Below are positions 12,485 to 22,249 of a stretch of 64,000 bases of DNA, piece after piece. The notes beneath the pieces are model-generated. The model saw nothing but the letters and a program-made list of their open reading frames with translations, was not told the origin of the DNA and did not search any database. Positions within the stretch are counted from its first letter, which is position 1. Each line of letters opens with the position of its first letter. The DNA comes from Gordonia crocea. GTDB lineage: Bacteria; Actinomycetota; Actinomycetes; Mycobacteriales; Mycobacteriaceae. The stretch covers positions 1,302,001 through 1,366,000 of the forward strand of contig NZ_BJOU01000001.1 of the NCBI RefSeq assembly GCF_009932435.1. Direction: 5' to 3'. Both the position numbers and the translations under genes were made by a program.

Positions 12485-13276
12485 CTAGCTGTCCTTCGCG
12501 GCGATGCGGTTGTCCAGCATCGTCACGAACGGGACCCGGTTGCGGCCGTCGCGCTCGTAGGCGGCCAGGACGCGCAAGTCCTCGACGTCGACGGTGCGGA
12601 TCTTGGCGCGCAACTGCGCCAGGGTGAGGTTGTCGTAGTCGAGGAACTCGGCCACCTCGGGCGTGGGGCCCGACGGCTTGGCCGGCGCGGCCGCCGGGGT
12701 GTCGGTCACGGCGGGCACGGAGCTGTACAAGGCGAAGCGGCCGGCCGCGGCGTCGGTGTCCGACGCCTTGGCGGCACCGTCGGCGGGAGCCTCGGGGGCG
12801 GGGGCCTTCTTGGCCGGAGCCTTCTTCGCCGGCGCTTTCTTCGCGGCGGCCTTCTTGGCGGGGGCCTTCTTCGCCGGTGCCTTCTTGGCGGGTGCCGCAG
12901 CCTTCGGTTCCGGCTTGGCCGCCGGCTCTGGCTCTGGCTTCGCCTCCGGCTTCGGGGCGGGCTTGGCGGCGGGCTCCGGGGTGCTGCGCAACCCCACCGG
13001 TGCCGCGGGGGCGACGTCGGCCGGCTCGTCGTCGTCCTCGTCGAAGACGGCCCACGCGGGTTGCTCCTCCGGCTTGTCGAAGAGGGCGCTGAGCGTGGCG
13101 TCGCCCTTGATGACCAGTTCGGCGACGTTCTGCTGGAACCGCATGCCGGCTTGGACCGCATTGCTCACCGCGGTCATCGGCAGTGTGATCAGCTGCGTGG
13201 GCAGCTTCTTCGTCTCTTCCAGCGCGGTCACGATCAGGCCGGTGGCCAGGCGAACGGTGTACGGAGCTTGCGTCAT
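12485..13276 (-). CDS. lipid-droplet-associated protein with Lys/Ala/Pro repeats
   Basis: A 263-residue protein whose N-terminal 75 residues form an amphipathic helical region ([20 protein letters not shown]). This matches the family annotated in Rhodococcus and Gordonia as lipid-droplet-associated (Rv1109c lies at the same place in M. tuberculosis). In the middle (about 105-165) are many tandem copies of PAKKA, a basic repeat like the heparin/DNA-binding tail of mycobacterial HBHA. The C-terminal 55 residues ([18 protein letters not shown]) form a compact helical domain. A role coating triacylglycerol droplets and perhaps tethering them to DNA is known for the Rhodococcus protein and is inferred here. 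Confidence 0.75.
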   Translation of the reverse strand: MTQAPYTVRLATGLIVTALEETKKLPTQLITLPMTAVSNAVQAGMRFQQNVAELVIKGDATLSALFDKPEEQPAWAVFDEDDDEPADVAPAAPVGLRSTPEPAAKPAPKPEAKPEPEPAAKPEPKAAAPAKKAPAKKAPAKKAAAKKAPAKKAPAKKAPAPEAPADGAAKASDTDAAAGRFALYSSVPAVTDTPAAAPAKPSGPTPEVAEFLDYDNLTLAQLRAKIRTVDVEDLRVLAAYERDGRNRVPFVTMLDNRIAAKDS

Positions 13277-13346
13277 GACTCAACTGTGCCATATCACTCA
13301 TCTGCACGTTTAGCCACCGCGCTGTTGAGTCCGTACCCTGGTAGCC

Positions 13347-14297
13347 ATGTCCTCCAAGCGTGTCCTGCTCGCCGAGCCGCGCGGCTACTGCGCCGGCGTC
13401 GACCGGGCCGTCGAAACCGTGGAGCGTGCGCTCGACAAGCACGGTGCCCCGGTCTACGTCCGCAAGGAGATCGTGCACAACCGCCACGTCGTCGACACGC
13501 TCTCGGAGCGCGGCGCCGTTTTCGTCGGCGAGACCGACGAGGTGCCCGAGGGGGCGATCGTCGTCTTCTCCGCCCACGGCGTGTCCCCGGCGGTCCACGA
13601 ATCGGCCAAGACGCGCAACCTGATGACCATCGACGCGACGTGCCCGTTGGTCACCAAGGTCCACCAAGAGGCCAAGCGCTTCGCCCGCGACGACTACGAC
13701 ATCCTGCTCATCGGCCACGAGGGCCACGAGGAGGTCGAGGGCACCTCCGGCGAGGCACCCGAACACATCCAGATCGTCGACGGCCCCGACCACGTCGACG
13801 ACGTGACCGTCCGCGACGGCGCCCAGGTGGTGTGGCTGTCGCAGACGACGCTGTCGGTGGACGAGACGATGGAGACCGTCAAGCGGCTGCGCGAGAAGTT
13901 CCCGCAGTTGCAGGACCCGCCCAGCGACGACATCTGCTACGCGACGCAGAACCGCCAGGTCGCGGTGAAGGCCATGGCCAAGCACTGCGAACTGGTCATC
14001 GTCGTCGGGTCGAAGAACTCGTCGAACTCGGTGCGGTTGGTCGAGGTGGCGCTGCAGGCCGGCGCCTCGGCGTCCTACCTGGTGGACTATGCCCGTGAAA
14101 TCGACCCGGCCTGGCTCGACGGAGTGACCACCGTGGGCGTGACGTCGGGGGCGTCGGTGCCCGAGGTCTTGGTCCGCGGCGTGCTCGACTTCTTGTCCGA
14201 GTACGGCTACGACAACGTCGAGACCATCAACACCGCCGAGGAGACGCTGACCTTCGCGCTCCCGCGCGAGCTGCGTCCGGCGCGCACCGCCAAATAG
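13347..14297 (+). CDS. ispH: 4-hydroxy-3-methylbut-2-enyl diphosphate reductase
   Basis: Last enzyme of the MEP isoprenoid pathway; it reduces HMBPP to IPP and DMAPP with a [4Fe-4S] cluster. The 316-residue protein has the three cluster Cys in [21 protein letters not shown] and [10 protein letters not shown], and the conserved TSGASVPE. It matches LytB2 (Rv1110). It is transcribed divergently from the lipid-droplet gene across a 70-bp gap and is the last gene of the Rv1095-Rv1110-like block. Confidence 0.97.
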   Translation: MSSKRVLLAEPRGYCAGVDRAVETVERALDKHGAPVYVRKEIVHNRHVVDTLSERGAVFVGETDEVPEGAIVVFSAHGVSPAVHESAKTRNLMTIDATCPLVTKVHQEAKRFARDDYDILLIGHEGHEEVEGTSGEAPEHIQIVDGPDHVDDVTVRDGAQVVWLSQTTLSVDETMETVKRLREKFPQLQDPPSDDICYATQNRQVAVKAMAKHCELVIVVGSKNSSNSVRLVEVALQAGASASYLVDYAREIDPAWLDGVTTVGVTSGASVPEVLVRGVLDFLSEYGYDNVETINTAEETLTFALPRELRPARTAK

Positions 14298-14375
14298 CTG
14301 CGGAGATTTGTCCGATCCCAGGACAGCGGCGTGATTATCACGTCCGTCGCTCCGTACGGGCCGAATCTCAGCAGC
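14297..14375. repeat. nested inverted repeat between ispH and mycP
   Basis: Between two convergent stop codons lies an imperfect long stem: 14297-14313 (GCTGCGGAGATTTGTCC) against the complement of 14358-14375, about 13 of 17 matching. A perfect inner hairpin CGTGATTATCACG lies at 14330-14342. It is probably a bidirectional terminator. Its right arm, read on the minus strand, is GCTGCTGAGATTCGGCCC, nearly the same as the arm of the element at 22826. Confidence 0.6.
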
Positions 14376-14376
14376 G

Positions 14377-15753
14377 CTAGAGCCCGTCGTCGTGGTGCGG
14401 CGCCACCCGGGGGCGCGCGACCCGCGACGTCACCGCCAGCATCACGCCCAGCAGCACGGTACCGCCGATCGACACGATCATCGGCAGTCGGCTCGGGGGT
14501 GGTTCGGCCGGGGCCGGGTGGAACCGGGCAGTCAGCGTCCGCGGTTGATCGGTGGTGGTGGCGGTCAACGCGGCGAGGGGGTCGACGACGCCGAAGCCGA
14601 TCCGTGGATCGGGTCCGTCGCCGCCGCCGGTGGCCGTTGCGGTGATGCGCCGCATGACCGCCCGGGCGTCCAGCGACGGGAAGCGCTCGCGGACCAGGGC
14701 GGCGGTGGCGCTGACGTAGGCGGCGGCGAAGCTCGTCCCGCTGATCGGTATCGCCCCGTCGGCCCCGGCGAGTGCCGCAACCAAACCGGTGCGCCCGGGT
14801 CGAGGGTCGAGGCTGGTCAGTTCGGTGCCCGGGGCGGCGATCCGCACCCACGGGCCGGCGAGGCTGAAGGCCGACGGACGGCCGTCACCGGAATCCACCG
14901 AGCCGACGGCCAGCACGTCGTCGGCAAACCAGGCCGGGGTCGCGGCGGTCCGCACCGTCGACCATTGCGCAGCCCGAGGGCCGCGCGGGTTCTGGTCGCG
15001 GCAGCCGCCGTCGGCGCTGACGTTCCCGGCCGCCACCACCACGACGACGTTGTGGTCGACGGCATGCCGCAGCGCCGCGCCCAACCCGGCGTCGTCGAGC
15101 TTCGCGCTCGACGACGCCGGGGCACACGCGACCTCGGAGATGTTGATGACGGTGGCGCCGAGGCGCACGGCGCGCATCACCGCGGCGGCGAGACCGGCCA
15201 CCGAGCCGTATCCGCTGCCGACCGTCGCGGCCGGATCGTCGTCGCGGCGCGGTGGCGCGAACGCGGCGCTGGACTGGCGGATCGAGATGAGGGAGATGTC
15301 GGGGGCCAGGCCGACGAAGCCGTCGGCGGGATCGGCGCGGGCGGCGATGAGACCCGCGACGAGGGTCCCGTGGGCGTCGCAGTCGGTCAATCCACTACTT
15401 CCGGTGACGAAGTCACCACCGTCGACGATCCGCGGTAGCCGCGGGTGCGGGGTCACGCCGGTGTCGATGACCGCCACGCGTTGGCCGCGGCCGGTGGCGA
15501 TCCGGTGGACTCGGTCGATGTCGAGGAGGGCGGCCGCGTCGCGGGCGGCGACGGTGGGGCGATCGGTCGGGACCGGGACCGCGCACGTGGTCCGCTGTTC
15601 GGCCCGGCCGGGCGGGGCCGCGTCACCGGGCGGGGCCGAGGCGATGGCCGGTGGGCGCACCGCCATCACCGGGGCGGCGCCCACCAGGACGCTCGGCCCA
15701 ATCACTGCCGCGACCACCCCGCACCGCAGCCACCGCCGCAGCGGGCTCACCAT
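14377..15753 (-). CDS. mycP: mycosin, type VII secretion subtilisin-like protease
   Basis: Membrane-anchored S8 serine protease of the ESX apparatus (458 residues), expected to sit outside the membrane and stabilise the secretion complex. A signal peptide (VVAAVIGPSVLVGAAPVMA) is followed by the catalytic Asp in VAVIDTGVTPH, His in CDAHGTLVAGL and Ser in ISGTSFAAAYV, with one C-terminal membrane anchor (IVSIGGTVLLGVMLAVTS). The triad is complete. The ATG at 15753 overlaps the eccD stop in ATGGTGA. In M. tuberculosis mycP4 (Rv3449) is on the strand opposite to eccD4; here the two are co-directional. Confidence 0.92.
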   Translation of the reverse strand: MVSPLRRWLRCGVVAAVIGPSVLVGAAPVMAVRPPAIASAPPGDAAPPGRAEQRTTCAVPVPTDRPTVAARDAAALLDIDRVHRIATGRGQRVAVIDTGVTPHPRLPRIVDGGDFVTGSSGLTDCDAHGTLVAGLIAARADPADGFVGLAPDISLISIRQSSAAFAPPRRDDDPAATVGSGYGSVAGLAAAVMRAVRLGATVINISEVACAPASSSAKLDDAGLGAALRHAVDHNVVVVVAAGNVSADGGCRDQNPRGPRAAQWSTVRTAATPAWFADDVLAVGSVDSGDGRPSAFSLAGPWVRIAAPGTELTSLDPRPGRTGLVAALAGADGAIPISGTSFAAAYVSATAALVRERFPSLDARAVMRRITATATGGGDGPDPRIGFGVVDPLAALTATTTDQPRTLTARFHPAPAEPPPSRLPMIVSIGGTVLLGVMLAVTSRVARPRVAPHHDDGL

Positions 15754-17177
15754 GCCTCCCGGATCATCCGGTACACCTCGAGCACCCACAGCAACAGCGG
15801 GATCAACACGACGAGGAGCCCGTACTCGGCAAGCTCGGCGGCGCGGCGCTGCAGCGGCGAGAAGGCGTGCCCGACGGCCCACCCGCCGACCACCAGGGCG
15901 ATCCCCGCCACGGCCAGCGCGGCGACGGCGGCCGACAACGGGCGTGCGGCCGCACCGTCGACGATCAGTGGCGACACCGTTGCGGCACATAGGAAGCCGA
16001 GGACGGCGGCGATGCCTCCGGCGATCAACCCCGTTGCCTGGAGCAGGTCGGTGTGCGAGCGCCCGCGCAAGACCAGTGCGGCGCCGACCCCGACGGCCAG
16101 GACGGTGAACCGCCAGTCCGGTGCCTCGACGCCGACAGCGGTGGCGGCCACCGCCGCAGCGGCCGACGCCCCTAGGCAGAGGCCGGCGAGGTACTCCCGT
16201 GCGTGCTCGGCCCGTCGGGCCAGCGCATCGACATCGGGCAGGGCGCGCAACGAGATCGCGTCGACGGCTTCGATCGTGGGCAACAGCGGTGCCTGGACCG
16301 CATCCACCGGTTCGCCCGGGGAGGGGACCGGCGGTAACGGGATCTTCGCCAGCACGATGGTGAGCCGCGGTGCGGCGAGCACCACCAGCAGCGCGACCAC
16401 GACGACGAGGGCGCCGAGCCGGGGCCGGTCCAGCCCGGCCAGCCCGGCGACCGCGGCGACGATCCCGAGACTCCCGGTGGTGATCACGGCCAGATGGGCG
16501 ATCGGCGCGAGGTGGGTGGTCCGCAGGGTGAGGGCGGCGCACACCGTCGCGGCGGCCGCCGCCAAGAGTGCGCTGGCGGCACCGGGGACCCCCGGTACCG
16601 CGCACCATCCGGCGGCACCGACGCACATCACCGCCATGGCGCACAGCGCTGCCGACAGCGGGTTCGCCGGATGTTTCCGCCCGGCGTAGACCGCGGCGAG
16701 GACGGTGCCGACCGCAACGACGACGGCGGTGGCGGCAGCCAGGTGTGCCGAGGGCCCTGCGCTGCCGCGGCCGACGACGAGCCCGGCGGCGGCGATCAGG
16801 GTGGCCGCGGTGGCGGTCACGGCCGCGGTCACCACGGCGGTCCGCGGCGACCACGATCGGTGGCGGGCGTCGGTCACCTCGGTCAGCGCGTCGAGGGTGT
16901 CGTCCACCAGGACGGCGGGATCCTCGGCGGGGCCCCGCCGCAACACCAGCCACGTCCCGTCGTCGACGCCGGCGTCGCGCAACGTCTCATGCGCCGCCAG
17001 CGCCTCCCGCCCGAGGGGCGACAGCGCCCACATCGGTGGATCCTCGGTCACCTCGGGCGGCCCGGCCAGCCGCTGCACCAACTCGTCGAGGAAGTCGGCG
17101 ATCGGCAGATCGGCCGGCAATCCGACGTCGATGCTCGACGTCGGACCGGCCACACAAACACGTGCCCAAGCGGTCAT
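15747..17177 (-). CDS. eccD: type VII secretion integral membrane protein EccD
   Basis: 476-residue EccD: an N-terminal ubiquitin-like (YukD) domain (about residues 1-85, starting ARVCVAGPTSSIDVGLP) and then about 11 membrane segments, the last being LVVLIPLLLWVLEVYRM. EccD forms the membrane pore vestibule together with EccB, EccC and EccE in ESX systems. Gene order (divergent from eccC, next to mycP) is ESX-4-like. It is translationally coupled to mycP by a 7-nt overlap. Confidence 0.92.
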   Translation of the reverse strand: MTAWARVCVAGPTSSIDVGLPADLPIADFLDELVQRLAGPPEVTEDPPMWALSPLGREALAAHETLRDAGVDDGTWLVLRRGPAEDPAVLVDDTLDALTEVTDARHRSWSPRTAVVTAAVTATAATLIAAAGLVVGRGSAGPSAHLAAATAVVVAVGTVLAAVYAGRKHPANPLSAALCAMAVMCVGAAGWCAVPGVPGAASALLAAAAATVCAALTLRTTHLAPIAHLAVITTGSLGIVAAVAGLAGLDRPRLGALVVVVALLVVLAAPRLTIVLAKIPLPPVPSPGEPVDAVQAPLLPTIEAVDAISLRALPDVDALARRAEHAREYLAGLCLGASAAAAVAATAVGVEAPDWRFTVLAVGVGAALVLRGRSHTDLLQATGLIAGGIAAVLGFLCAATVSPLIVDGAAARPLSAAVAALAVAGIALVVGGWAVGHAFSPLQRRAAELAEYGLLVVLIPLLLWVLEVYRMIREAW

Positions 17178-17359
17178 GAATCATCCCCCCAGATGAAGCC
17201 CCTGGTCGTCGGGTTTACCAGCCCGCCGTCGGATCGGGGGCCGAAACGGACGGTTTGGCTGGTTTCGCCGTCGCCGCGGCGTCACCGGGCTTACTCTGCG
17301 CGAGAGTCCGTGATCACTGGGGGAACACGGGCCGCGGCCGACACGATCTGGGGGGATCC
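17178..17359. promoter_or_regulatory. divergent eccD / eccC promoter region
   Basis: A 182-bp gap between the divergent eccD and eccC starts. It is less GC-biased near both start codons and must hold the promoters for both halves of the secretion locus. GGGGGA precedes the eccC ATG by about 4 nt. No operator recognised. Confidence 0.45.
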
Positions 17360-20300
17360 ATGGCTGATTCGACGCGACTGTTCGTGCGCGAGGCCCGCAT
17401 CGCGGCGCCACCGGCGCCCGGCGGGGACATCGACCTGGTGGCGCCGCCCGAGGTCACCAAGCCGGTCCCGGCGGGCCTCGCGGCCACGGCCCTGCCCGCG
17501 GTGATGGTCATCGCCGTCGTCGGCATGATCGCGCTGATGTTCGTCACCGGCGGGCGATCGGTACTGGCCAACCCGCTGTTCCTGATGTTCCCGATGATGA
17601 TGCTGATGTCGATGGTCGGGATGTTTGCCACCGGTGGCCGCGGCGGCGGCAAACGGTCGGCCGAGTTGGCGGCCGAGCGGAGCGACTACTTCCGCTATCT
17701 GGCCCAATTGCGCGGGCAGGTGGCGACCACCGTCGCCGAACAGTCCGCGTCGCTGCGGTGGCGGCACCCGGCCCCGGCGGTGCTGAGTGCGATCACCGGG
17801 TCCAGACGCATGTGGGAGCGTCGCCACGCCGACGCCGATTTCGTCCACGTGCGCGTCGGTGTCGGGTCGCAGCGCCTGGCCACGCGACTGGTACCGCCGG
17901 AGATGGCCCCGCCCGAAGACCTGGAACCGGTCGCGATGGTCGCGTTGCGCCGGTTCCTGCGCGCCCATGCCGCGGTCCACCGCCTGCCGATCGCGGTGTC
18001 GCTGCGCGGGTTCCCGGTGGTGGCCGTCGACGGCGGGGACGCCGAGGCGGCGGCGTTGGTGCGGGCGGTGCTGGTGCAACTGGCCGCGTGGCAGGGGCCC
18101 GACCACGTGCGCGTGGCCGTCGCGGCGCATCCGGACCATTGGGAGCGGTGGGACTGGGTCAAGTGGTTGCCGCATGCCGCGCGCACCGACCGCGACGACG
18201 GCCCGTTGGAACGGCCGCTGCTCGTCGCATCGTTGGCCGAGGTCGAGACCGCCCTGGCTCCGCAGCTCGCCGAACGCACCCGGTTCACCCGCGGCGAGCC
18301 GGGCACCGGTGCCCGGCCCCACATCGTGATCGTGCTCGACGGCGCGCACGTGAGCGGTGAGGAGCGGCTGGCCGGCGACGCCGGTATCGACGGGGTCGCG
18401 ATCATCGCCCTCGGCGGGGCGCTGGTCGATGTGGCGATGCGCCGCGGGCTGGCGCTGCACGTCGACGGTGCGGTGCTGGCCGCGCGGACCGCGCTCGGGA
18501 TGGAGGAGTTCGCCGTTGCCGACGGGCTCTCGGTGGCCCAGGCCGCGGCATTCGCCCGCCGGATGGCGCCGTACCGCCCGTCGACGGCTTTGGCCGCACT
18601 GACGGACCTGGGCGAGGTCGGTCCGAGTCCCGACCCGGGCCTGGCGGCCCTGCTCGACATCGGCGACCCCCGCGCCTTCGAACCGTCGCTGCGGTGGCGC
18701 GGGCGGGCCGGCCGGGAACGGTTGCGGGTGCCGATCGGCTACGACGCCGACGGCAACGCGGTGGAGCTGGACCTGAAAGAGAGTGCCCACGGGGGCATGG
18801 GGCCGCACGGATTGTGCGTCGGCGCAACCGGTTCGGGGAAGTCGGAGCTGTTGCGCACGCTGGTGCTGGCCTTGATGGCCACGCACTCCCCGGAGGAGTT
18901 GAACCTGGTGCTGGTCGACTTCAAGGGCGGCGCCACCTTCCTCGGACTGGAGAAGAGCCGGCACGTGTCGGCGGTCATCACCAACCTCGAGCAGGAGTTG
19001 GCACTGGTCGACCGGATGGGTGATGCGCTGCGCGGCGAGCTGAACCGCCGCCAGGAGTTGCTGCGGGCGGCGGGCAATTTCGCCAACGTCACCGACTACG
19101 AACAGGCCCGCGCCGACGGTGCGGCCCTGCCGCCGTTGCCCGCCCTGTTCGTCGTCGTCGACGAATTCTCCGAATTGCTCGCGCAGAAGCCGGATTTCGC
19201 CGAGTTGTTCGTGATGATCGGCCGGTTGGGCCGGTCGCTGCACATCCACCTGCTGCTGGCGTCGCAGCGGTTAGAGGAGGGCAAGCTGCGCGGGCTCGAT
19301 TCGCACCTGTCCTACCGGATCGGGTTGAAGACGTTCTCTGCCAACGAATCCCGCTCGGTGCTGGGCGTCCCGGATGCCTATCACCTGCCGAGTGTGCCGG
19401 GTTCGGCGTACCTGAAGTGCGACTCGTCCTCCCCGCGCCGGTTTAACACCTGTTACGTCTCCGGCCCGGTCGCCGACGAGATCGCCGACACGGCCGAACA
19501 AGCGGGTTCGCCGGGGCCGCGCCGGCGTTCGGGGCTGGTTCTCGACTTCACCGCCGCCCCACCCGCGCCACTCCCGCCGACTGGGCCCTCGATCTCGTCG
19601 AGTGGGCCCTCGATCTCGTCGACTGGGCCCGACGACGACCGGGCGCAGCGGCGCACGGGCCCGACCCTGCTCGACGTACTCGTCGCCCGCATGGCCGGAC
19701 ACGGCCCCGCGGCGCATGAGGTGTGGTTGCCGCCGCTCGACGAGTCGCCGCTGATCGGTGACATCGTGACCCCGCTTCCCGCCGAGTCGCCGGGCATCAC
19801 CGGCGCGCTTCGACTGCCCGTCGGGATCGTCGACCGGCCCTACGACCAGCGCCGCGAACTCCTCCTCGTCGACCTGTCCGGTGCCGCCGGGAACGCGGCC
19901 ATCGCCGGCGGTCCCCAGTCGGGGAAGTCGACCGCGTTGCGGACGCTGATCTGCGCGGCCGCCCTGACCCACACCCCCGCGCAGGTCCAGTTCTACTGCC
20001 TCGATTTCGGGGGTGGGGGGCTCGCCGCGGTCGCCGGATTGCCCCATGTCGGCTCGGTGGCCACCCGCTCCGACCCCGAGCGCATTCGCCGGACCTTCGC
20101 CGAGGTGCGGACGATCATGGCGCGCCGCGAGGCGGACTTCGCCCGGCTCGGCGTCGAGTCGATGCGGCACTTCCGGAGCATGCGCGACGACGGGACCGAC
20201 GCCCTCGACGACGATCCGCACGGCGATGTGTTCCTCGTCGTCGACGGCATGGGCGTGCTGCGCGACGAGTTCGACGAACTCGAGGCGGACCTGGCGGCCA

Positions 20301-21364
20301 TCGCGCTGGGCGGACTCTCCTACGGCGTCCACGTCATCCTCACCGCGACGCGGTGGGCACAGATCCACCCGTCGGTCCGCGACCTGCTCGGCTCGCGGCT
20401 GGAACTGCGCCTGGGCGATCCGTTGGATTCGGAGATGAGCCGCCGCGACGCCGAACTTGTGCCGGTCAACCGGCCCGGTCGGGGGATCACCGCCGAGGGC
20501 CTGCACCTGCTCGTCGCCCTGCCCGGCCTGGCCCGCGACGCGGGCCTGTCCGACCTCGTCGACGCGGTGGTCCGCCACCACGGCGGGCACCGGGCGCCGC
20601 CGGTCCCGCTGTTGCCGACGCGGCTCGACCTGGCCCAGCTGCGCGAGCACCTCGACGCCACCGATACCCGGCTGCCCGCCGGCGTCGTGCCGATCGGCGT
20701 CGGCGAGTCCGACCTCGCGCCGGTCCTGCTCGACTTCACCGCGCGGCACCACCTGTTCGTCCTCGCCGACGTCGAGCACGGTAAGACGACGGTGCTCGAC
20801 ACCCTGGCCTCGGGCCTGGTCGCCGGGGCCGATCCGACGCAGGTCAAGCTCGTCGTCGTCGACTACCGGCGGACGATGCTCGGCCGCGTCCCCGACACCC
20901 ATCTCGCGGGATATGCGAGCTCCGCGTCGTCGGCCGGCCCGCTGATGACCGAGCTCGCGACCCTGCTGGAGGGTCGGCTCCCGCCCGACGACGTCACGCC
21001 CGGGCAACTGGCGGCCCGCGATTGGTGGAGCGGACCGGATGTGTACCTGGTCGTCGACGACTACGACATGGTCGCCACCAGCAGTGGCAACCCGCTGCTG
21101 GTGCTCGTCGACCTGTTGTCCAGCGCCCGCGACATCGGGTTCCACCTGATCCTCGCGCGCCGTTCCGGCGGGGTGTCGCGCGCCCTGTTCGACCCGGTCA
21201 TCGCCCGTCTGCGGGATCTGTCCACCGACACCCTGCTGATGAGCGGCGACCGCGACGAGGGCTACATCGTCGGCCAGACCCGGATGGCGCGGCGGATCCC
21301 CGGTCGGGGCGAGTTCGTCACCCGCGCGGGCAGCGAGGTCATCCACGTCGCGAGCCAATCGTGA
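17360..21364 (+). CDS. eccC: type VII secretion ATPase EccC
   Basis: Motor ATPase of the ESX apparatus, 1334 residues in one chain (EccCa and EccCb fused, as in ESX-4). Two membrane segments lie at about 45-85. Three FtsK/SpoIIIE ATPase domains follow: D1 with intact Walker A GATGSGKSE from residue 488 and Walker B FVVVDEFSE; D2 with GGPQSGKST from 850; D3 with a weaker DVEHGKTTV near 1135. D3 normally receives the C-terminal signal of Esx substrates. The D1-D2 linker (about residues 738-762) is encoded by three units of the 21-bp GGGCCC repeat, giving TGPSISS-type heptads. The start ATG gives MADSTRLFVREAR, the usual EccC opening. Confidence 0.95.
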   Translation: MADSTRLFVREARIAAPPAPGGDIDLVAPPEVTKPVPAGLAATALPAVMVIAVVGMIALMFVTGGRSVLANPLFLMFPMMMLMSMVGMFATGGRGGGKRSAELAAERSDYFRYLAQLRGQVATTVAEQSASLRWRHPAPAVLSAITGSRRMWERRHADADFVHVRVGVGSQRLATRLVPPEMAPPEDLEPVAMVALRRFLRAHAAVHRLPIAVSLRGFPVVAVDGGDAEAAALVRAVLVQLAAWQGPDHVRVAVAAHPDHWERWDWVKWLPHAARTDRDDGPLERPLLVASLAEVETALAPQLAERTRFTRGEPGTGARPHIVIVLDGAHVSGEERLAGDAGIDGVAIIALGGALVDVAMRRGLALHVDGAVLAARTALGMEEFAVADGLSVAQAAAFARRMAPYRPSTALAALTDLGEVGPSPDPGLAALLDIGDPRAFEPSLRWRGRAGRERLRVPIGYDADGNAVELDLKESAHGGMGPHGLCVGATGSGKSELLRTLVLALMATHSPEELNLVLVDFKGGATFLGLEKSRHVSAVITNLEQELALVDRMGDALRGELNRRQELLRAAGNFANVTDYEQARADGAALPPLPALFVVVDEFSELLAQKPDFAELFVMIGRLGRSLHIHLLLASQRLEEGKLRGLDSHLSYRIGLKTFSANESRSVLGVPDAYHLPSVPGSAYLKCDSSSPRRFNTCYVSGPVADEIADTAEQAGSPGPRRRSGLVLDFTAAPPAPLPPTGPSISSSGPSISSTGPDDDRAQRRTGPTLLDVLVARMAGHGPAAHEVWLPPLDESPLIGDIVTPLPAESPGITGALRLPVGIVDRPYDQRRELLLVDLSGAAGNAAIAGGPQSGKSTALRTLICAAALTHTPAQVQFYCLDFGGGGLAAVAGLPHVGSVATRSDPERIRRTFAEVRTIMARREADFARLGVESMRHFRSMRDDGTDALDDDPHGDVFLVVDGMGVLRDEFDELEADLAAIALGGLSYGVHVILTATRWAQIHPSVRDLLGSRLELRLGDPLDSEMSRRDAELVPVNRPGRGITAEGLHLLVALPGLARDAGLSDLVDAVVRHHGGHRAPPVPLLPTRLDLAQLREHLDATDTRLPAGVVPIGVGESDLAPVLLDFTARHHLFVLADVEHGKTTVLDTLASGLVAGADPTQVKLVVVDYRRTMLGRVPDTHLAGYASSASSAGPLMTELATLLEGRLPPDDVTPGQLAARDWWSGPDVYLVVDDYDMVATSSGNPLLVLVDLLSSARDIGFHLILARRSGGVSRALFDPVIARLRDLSTDTLLMSGDRDEGYIVGQTRMARRIPGRGEFVTRAGSEVIHVASQS
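19572..19633 (+). repeat. 21-bp GGGCCC tandem repeat, array A (3 units, inside eccC)
   Basis: GGGCCC occurs at 19583, 19604 and 19625, exactly 21 bp apart, each in the context CGASTGGGCCC with spacer TCGATCTCGT. Because 21 is a multiple of three the eccC frame is kept, and the array is translated as T/S-GPSISS heptads. This is the only array within a gene. Confidence 0.9.
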
Positions 21365-22242
21365 GCCGTCCGCTGGCGATCGCGCGCAGCCATGCCGACG
21401 CGGGCGTGGCGGCCGTGCTCGTGATCGCCACCGACGGTCGCGAATGGGTGGTGCACCTGGTCGCGGGTGCGGCTGCGACGGCGGCCGAACCGGTGCTCCG
21501 GGGTGGGGCCGAGCGGGTGCTGTCCGGACTGGCGGCGAGCGCGGCGGGCGTGGACCTCGTCGTCGTCGACACGCCGCCGCAGCACCTGCGCCCGGTGATG
21601 CGCGCGGTGTCGAGTCGCATCGGAACCGCACGGCTGGTCCTGGTCGACCCCGCGCTGCTGCAGCGTTTCGGGGCGCACCGGCCGCTCCCGCCGCTGCCAC
21701 CGGGCGTCGTGGCATTCGCGCGGGCCCGGCCGCGGCGTTGGCCGGGTGCCGCCGCCGCGGTGCTGGTGATCGCCGGAGTGGCCGGGGTCGTGTGGTGGTC
21801 GCGCCCCGGTGAGGCGGGAACCCAGACGACGGTCGGCGGGGTGCGCGTCGACGTCCCGGAGCAGTGGCGGCGCACCGATCTGTCCGGCGAGCCGGCGCCG
21901 CGTGCGGTGTTCGTCGACCCCGCGACCGGTGGCCGGGTGGTCGTGGCCGTCAGCCCGCTGCGCCGGGACGCGAGCGCCGATTCGGTTGCGGCGAGCCTGG
22001 CGCAGCGGGTCCGTCAGCGCGGCGACGACGCGGTCGGCGAGTTCGCCGCCCACGCCGAATTCGCCGGCAAACGGGTCACCGCCTACCGCGAGACCCCCGA
22101 TTCCGGGGCGCCGATCCGCTGGTACGTCCGCATCCTCGACGTGGCGAGGGGGCGGGTCCAGCTCAGCGTCGGTTGCCAAGACTCCGGGGAGGCCGACGTG
22201 GACAGGGTGTGTCGGCGCGCGGTGGCCAGCGCCGGGGAGTAG
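21361..22242 (+). CDS. type VII secretion-associated protein (Rv3446c family)
   Basis: A 293-residue membrane protein with an N-terminal cytosolic domain (about 1-125), one membrane segment (AAAVLVIAGVAGVVWWS, about 138-154) and an extracytoplasmic C-terminal domain (about 165-290, starting TVGGVRVDVPEQWRRTD). This domain typifies the ESX-4 protein encoded between eccC4 and esxU in mycobacteria. Biochemical role unknown; ESX association is by conserved context. GTG start overlaps the eccC stop (GTGA), so the two are coupled. Confidence 0.85.
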   Translation: MSRPLAIARSHADAGVAAVLVIATDGREWVVHLVAGAAATAAEPVLRGGAERVLSGLAASAAGVDLVVVDTPPQHLRPVMRAVSSRIGTARLVLVDPALLQRFGAHRPLPPLPPGVVAFARARPRRWPGAAAAVLVIAGVAGVVWWSRPGEAGTQTTVGGVRVDVPEQWRRTDLSGEPAPRAVFVDPATGGRVVVAVSPLRRDASADSVAASLAQRVRQRGDDAVGEFAAHAEFAGKRVTAYRETPDSGAPIRWYVRILDVARGRVQLSVGCQDSGEADVDRVCRRAVASAGE

Positions 22243-22249
22243 GACGCGG

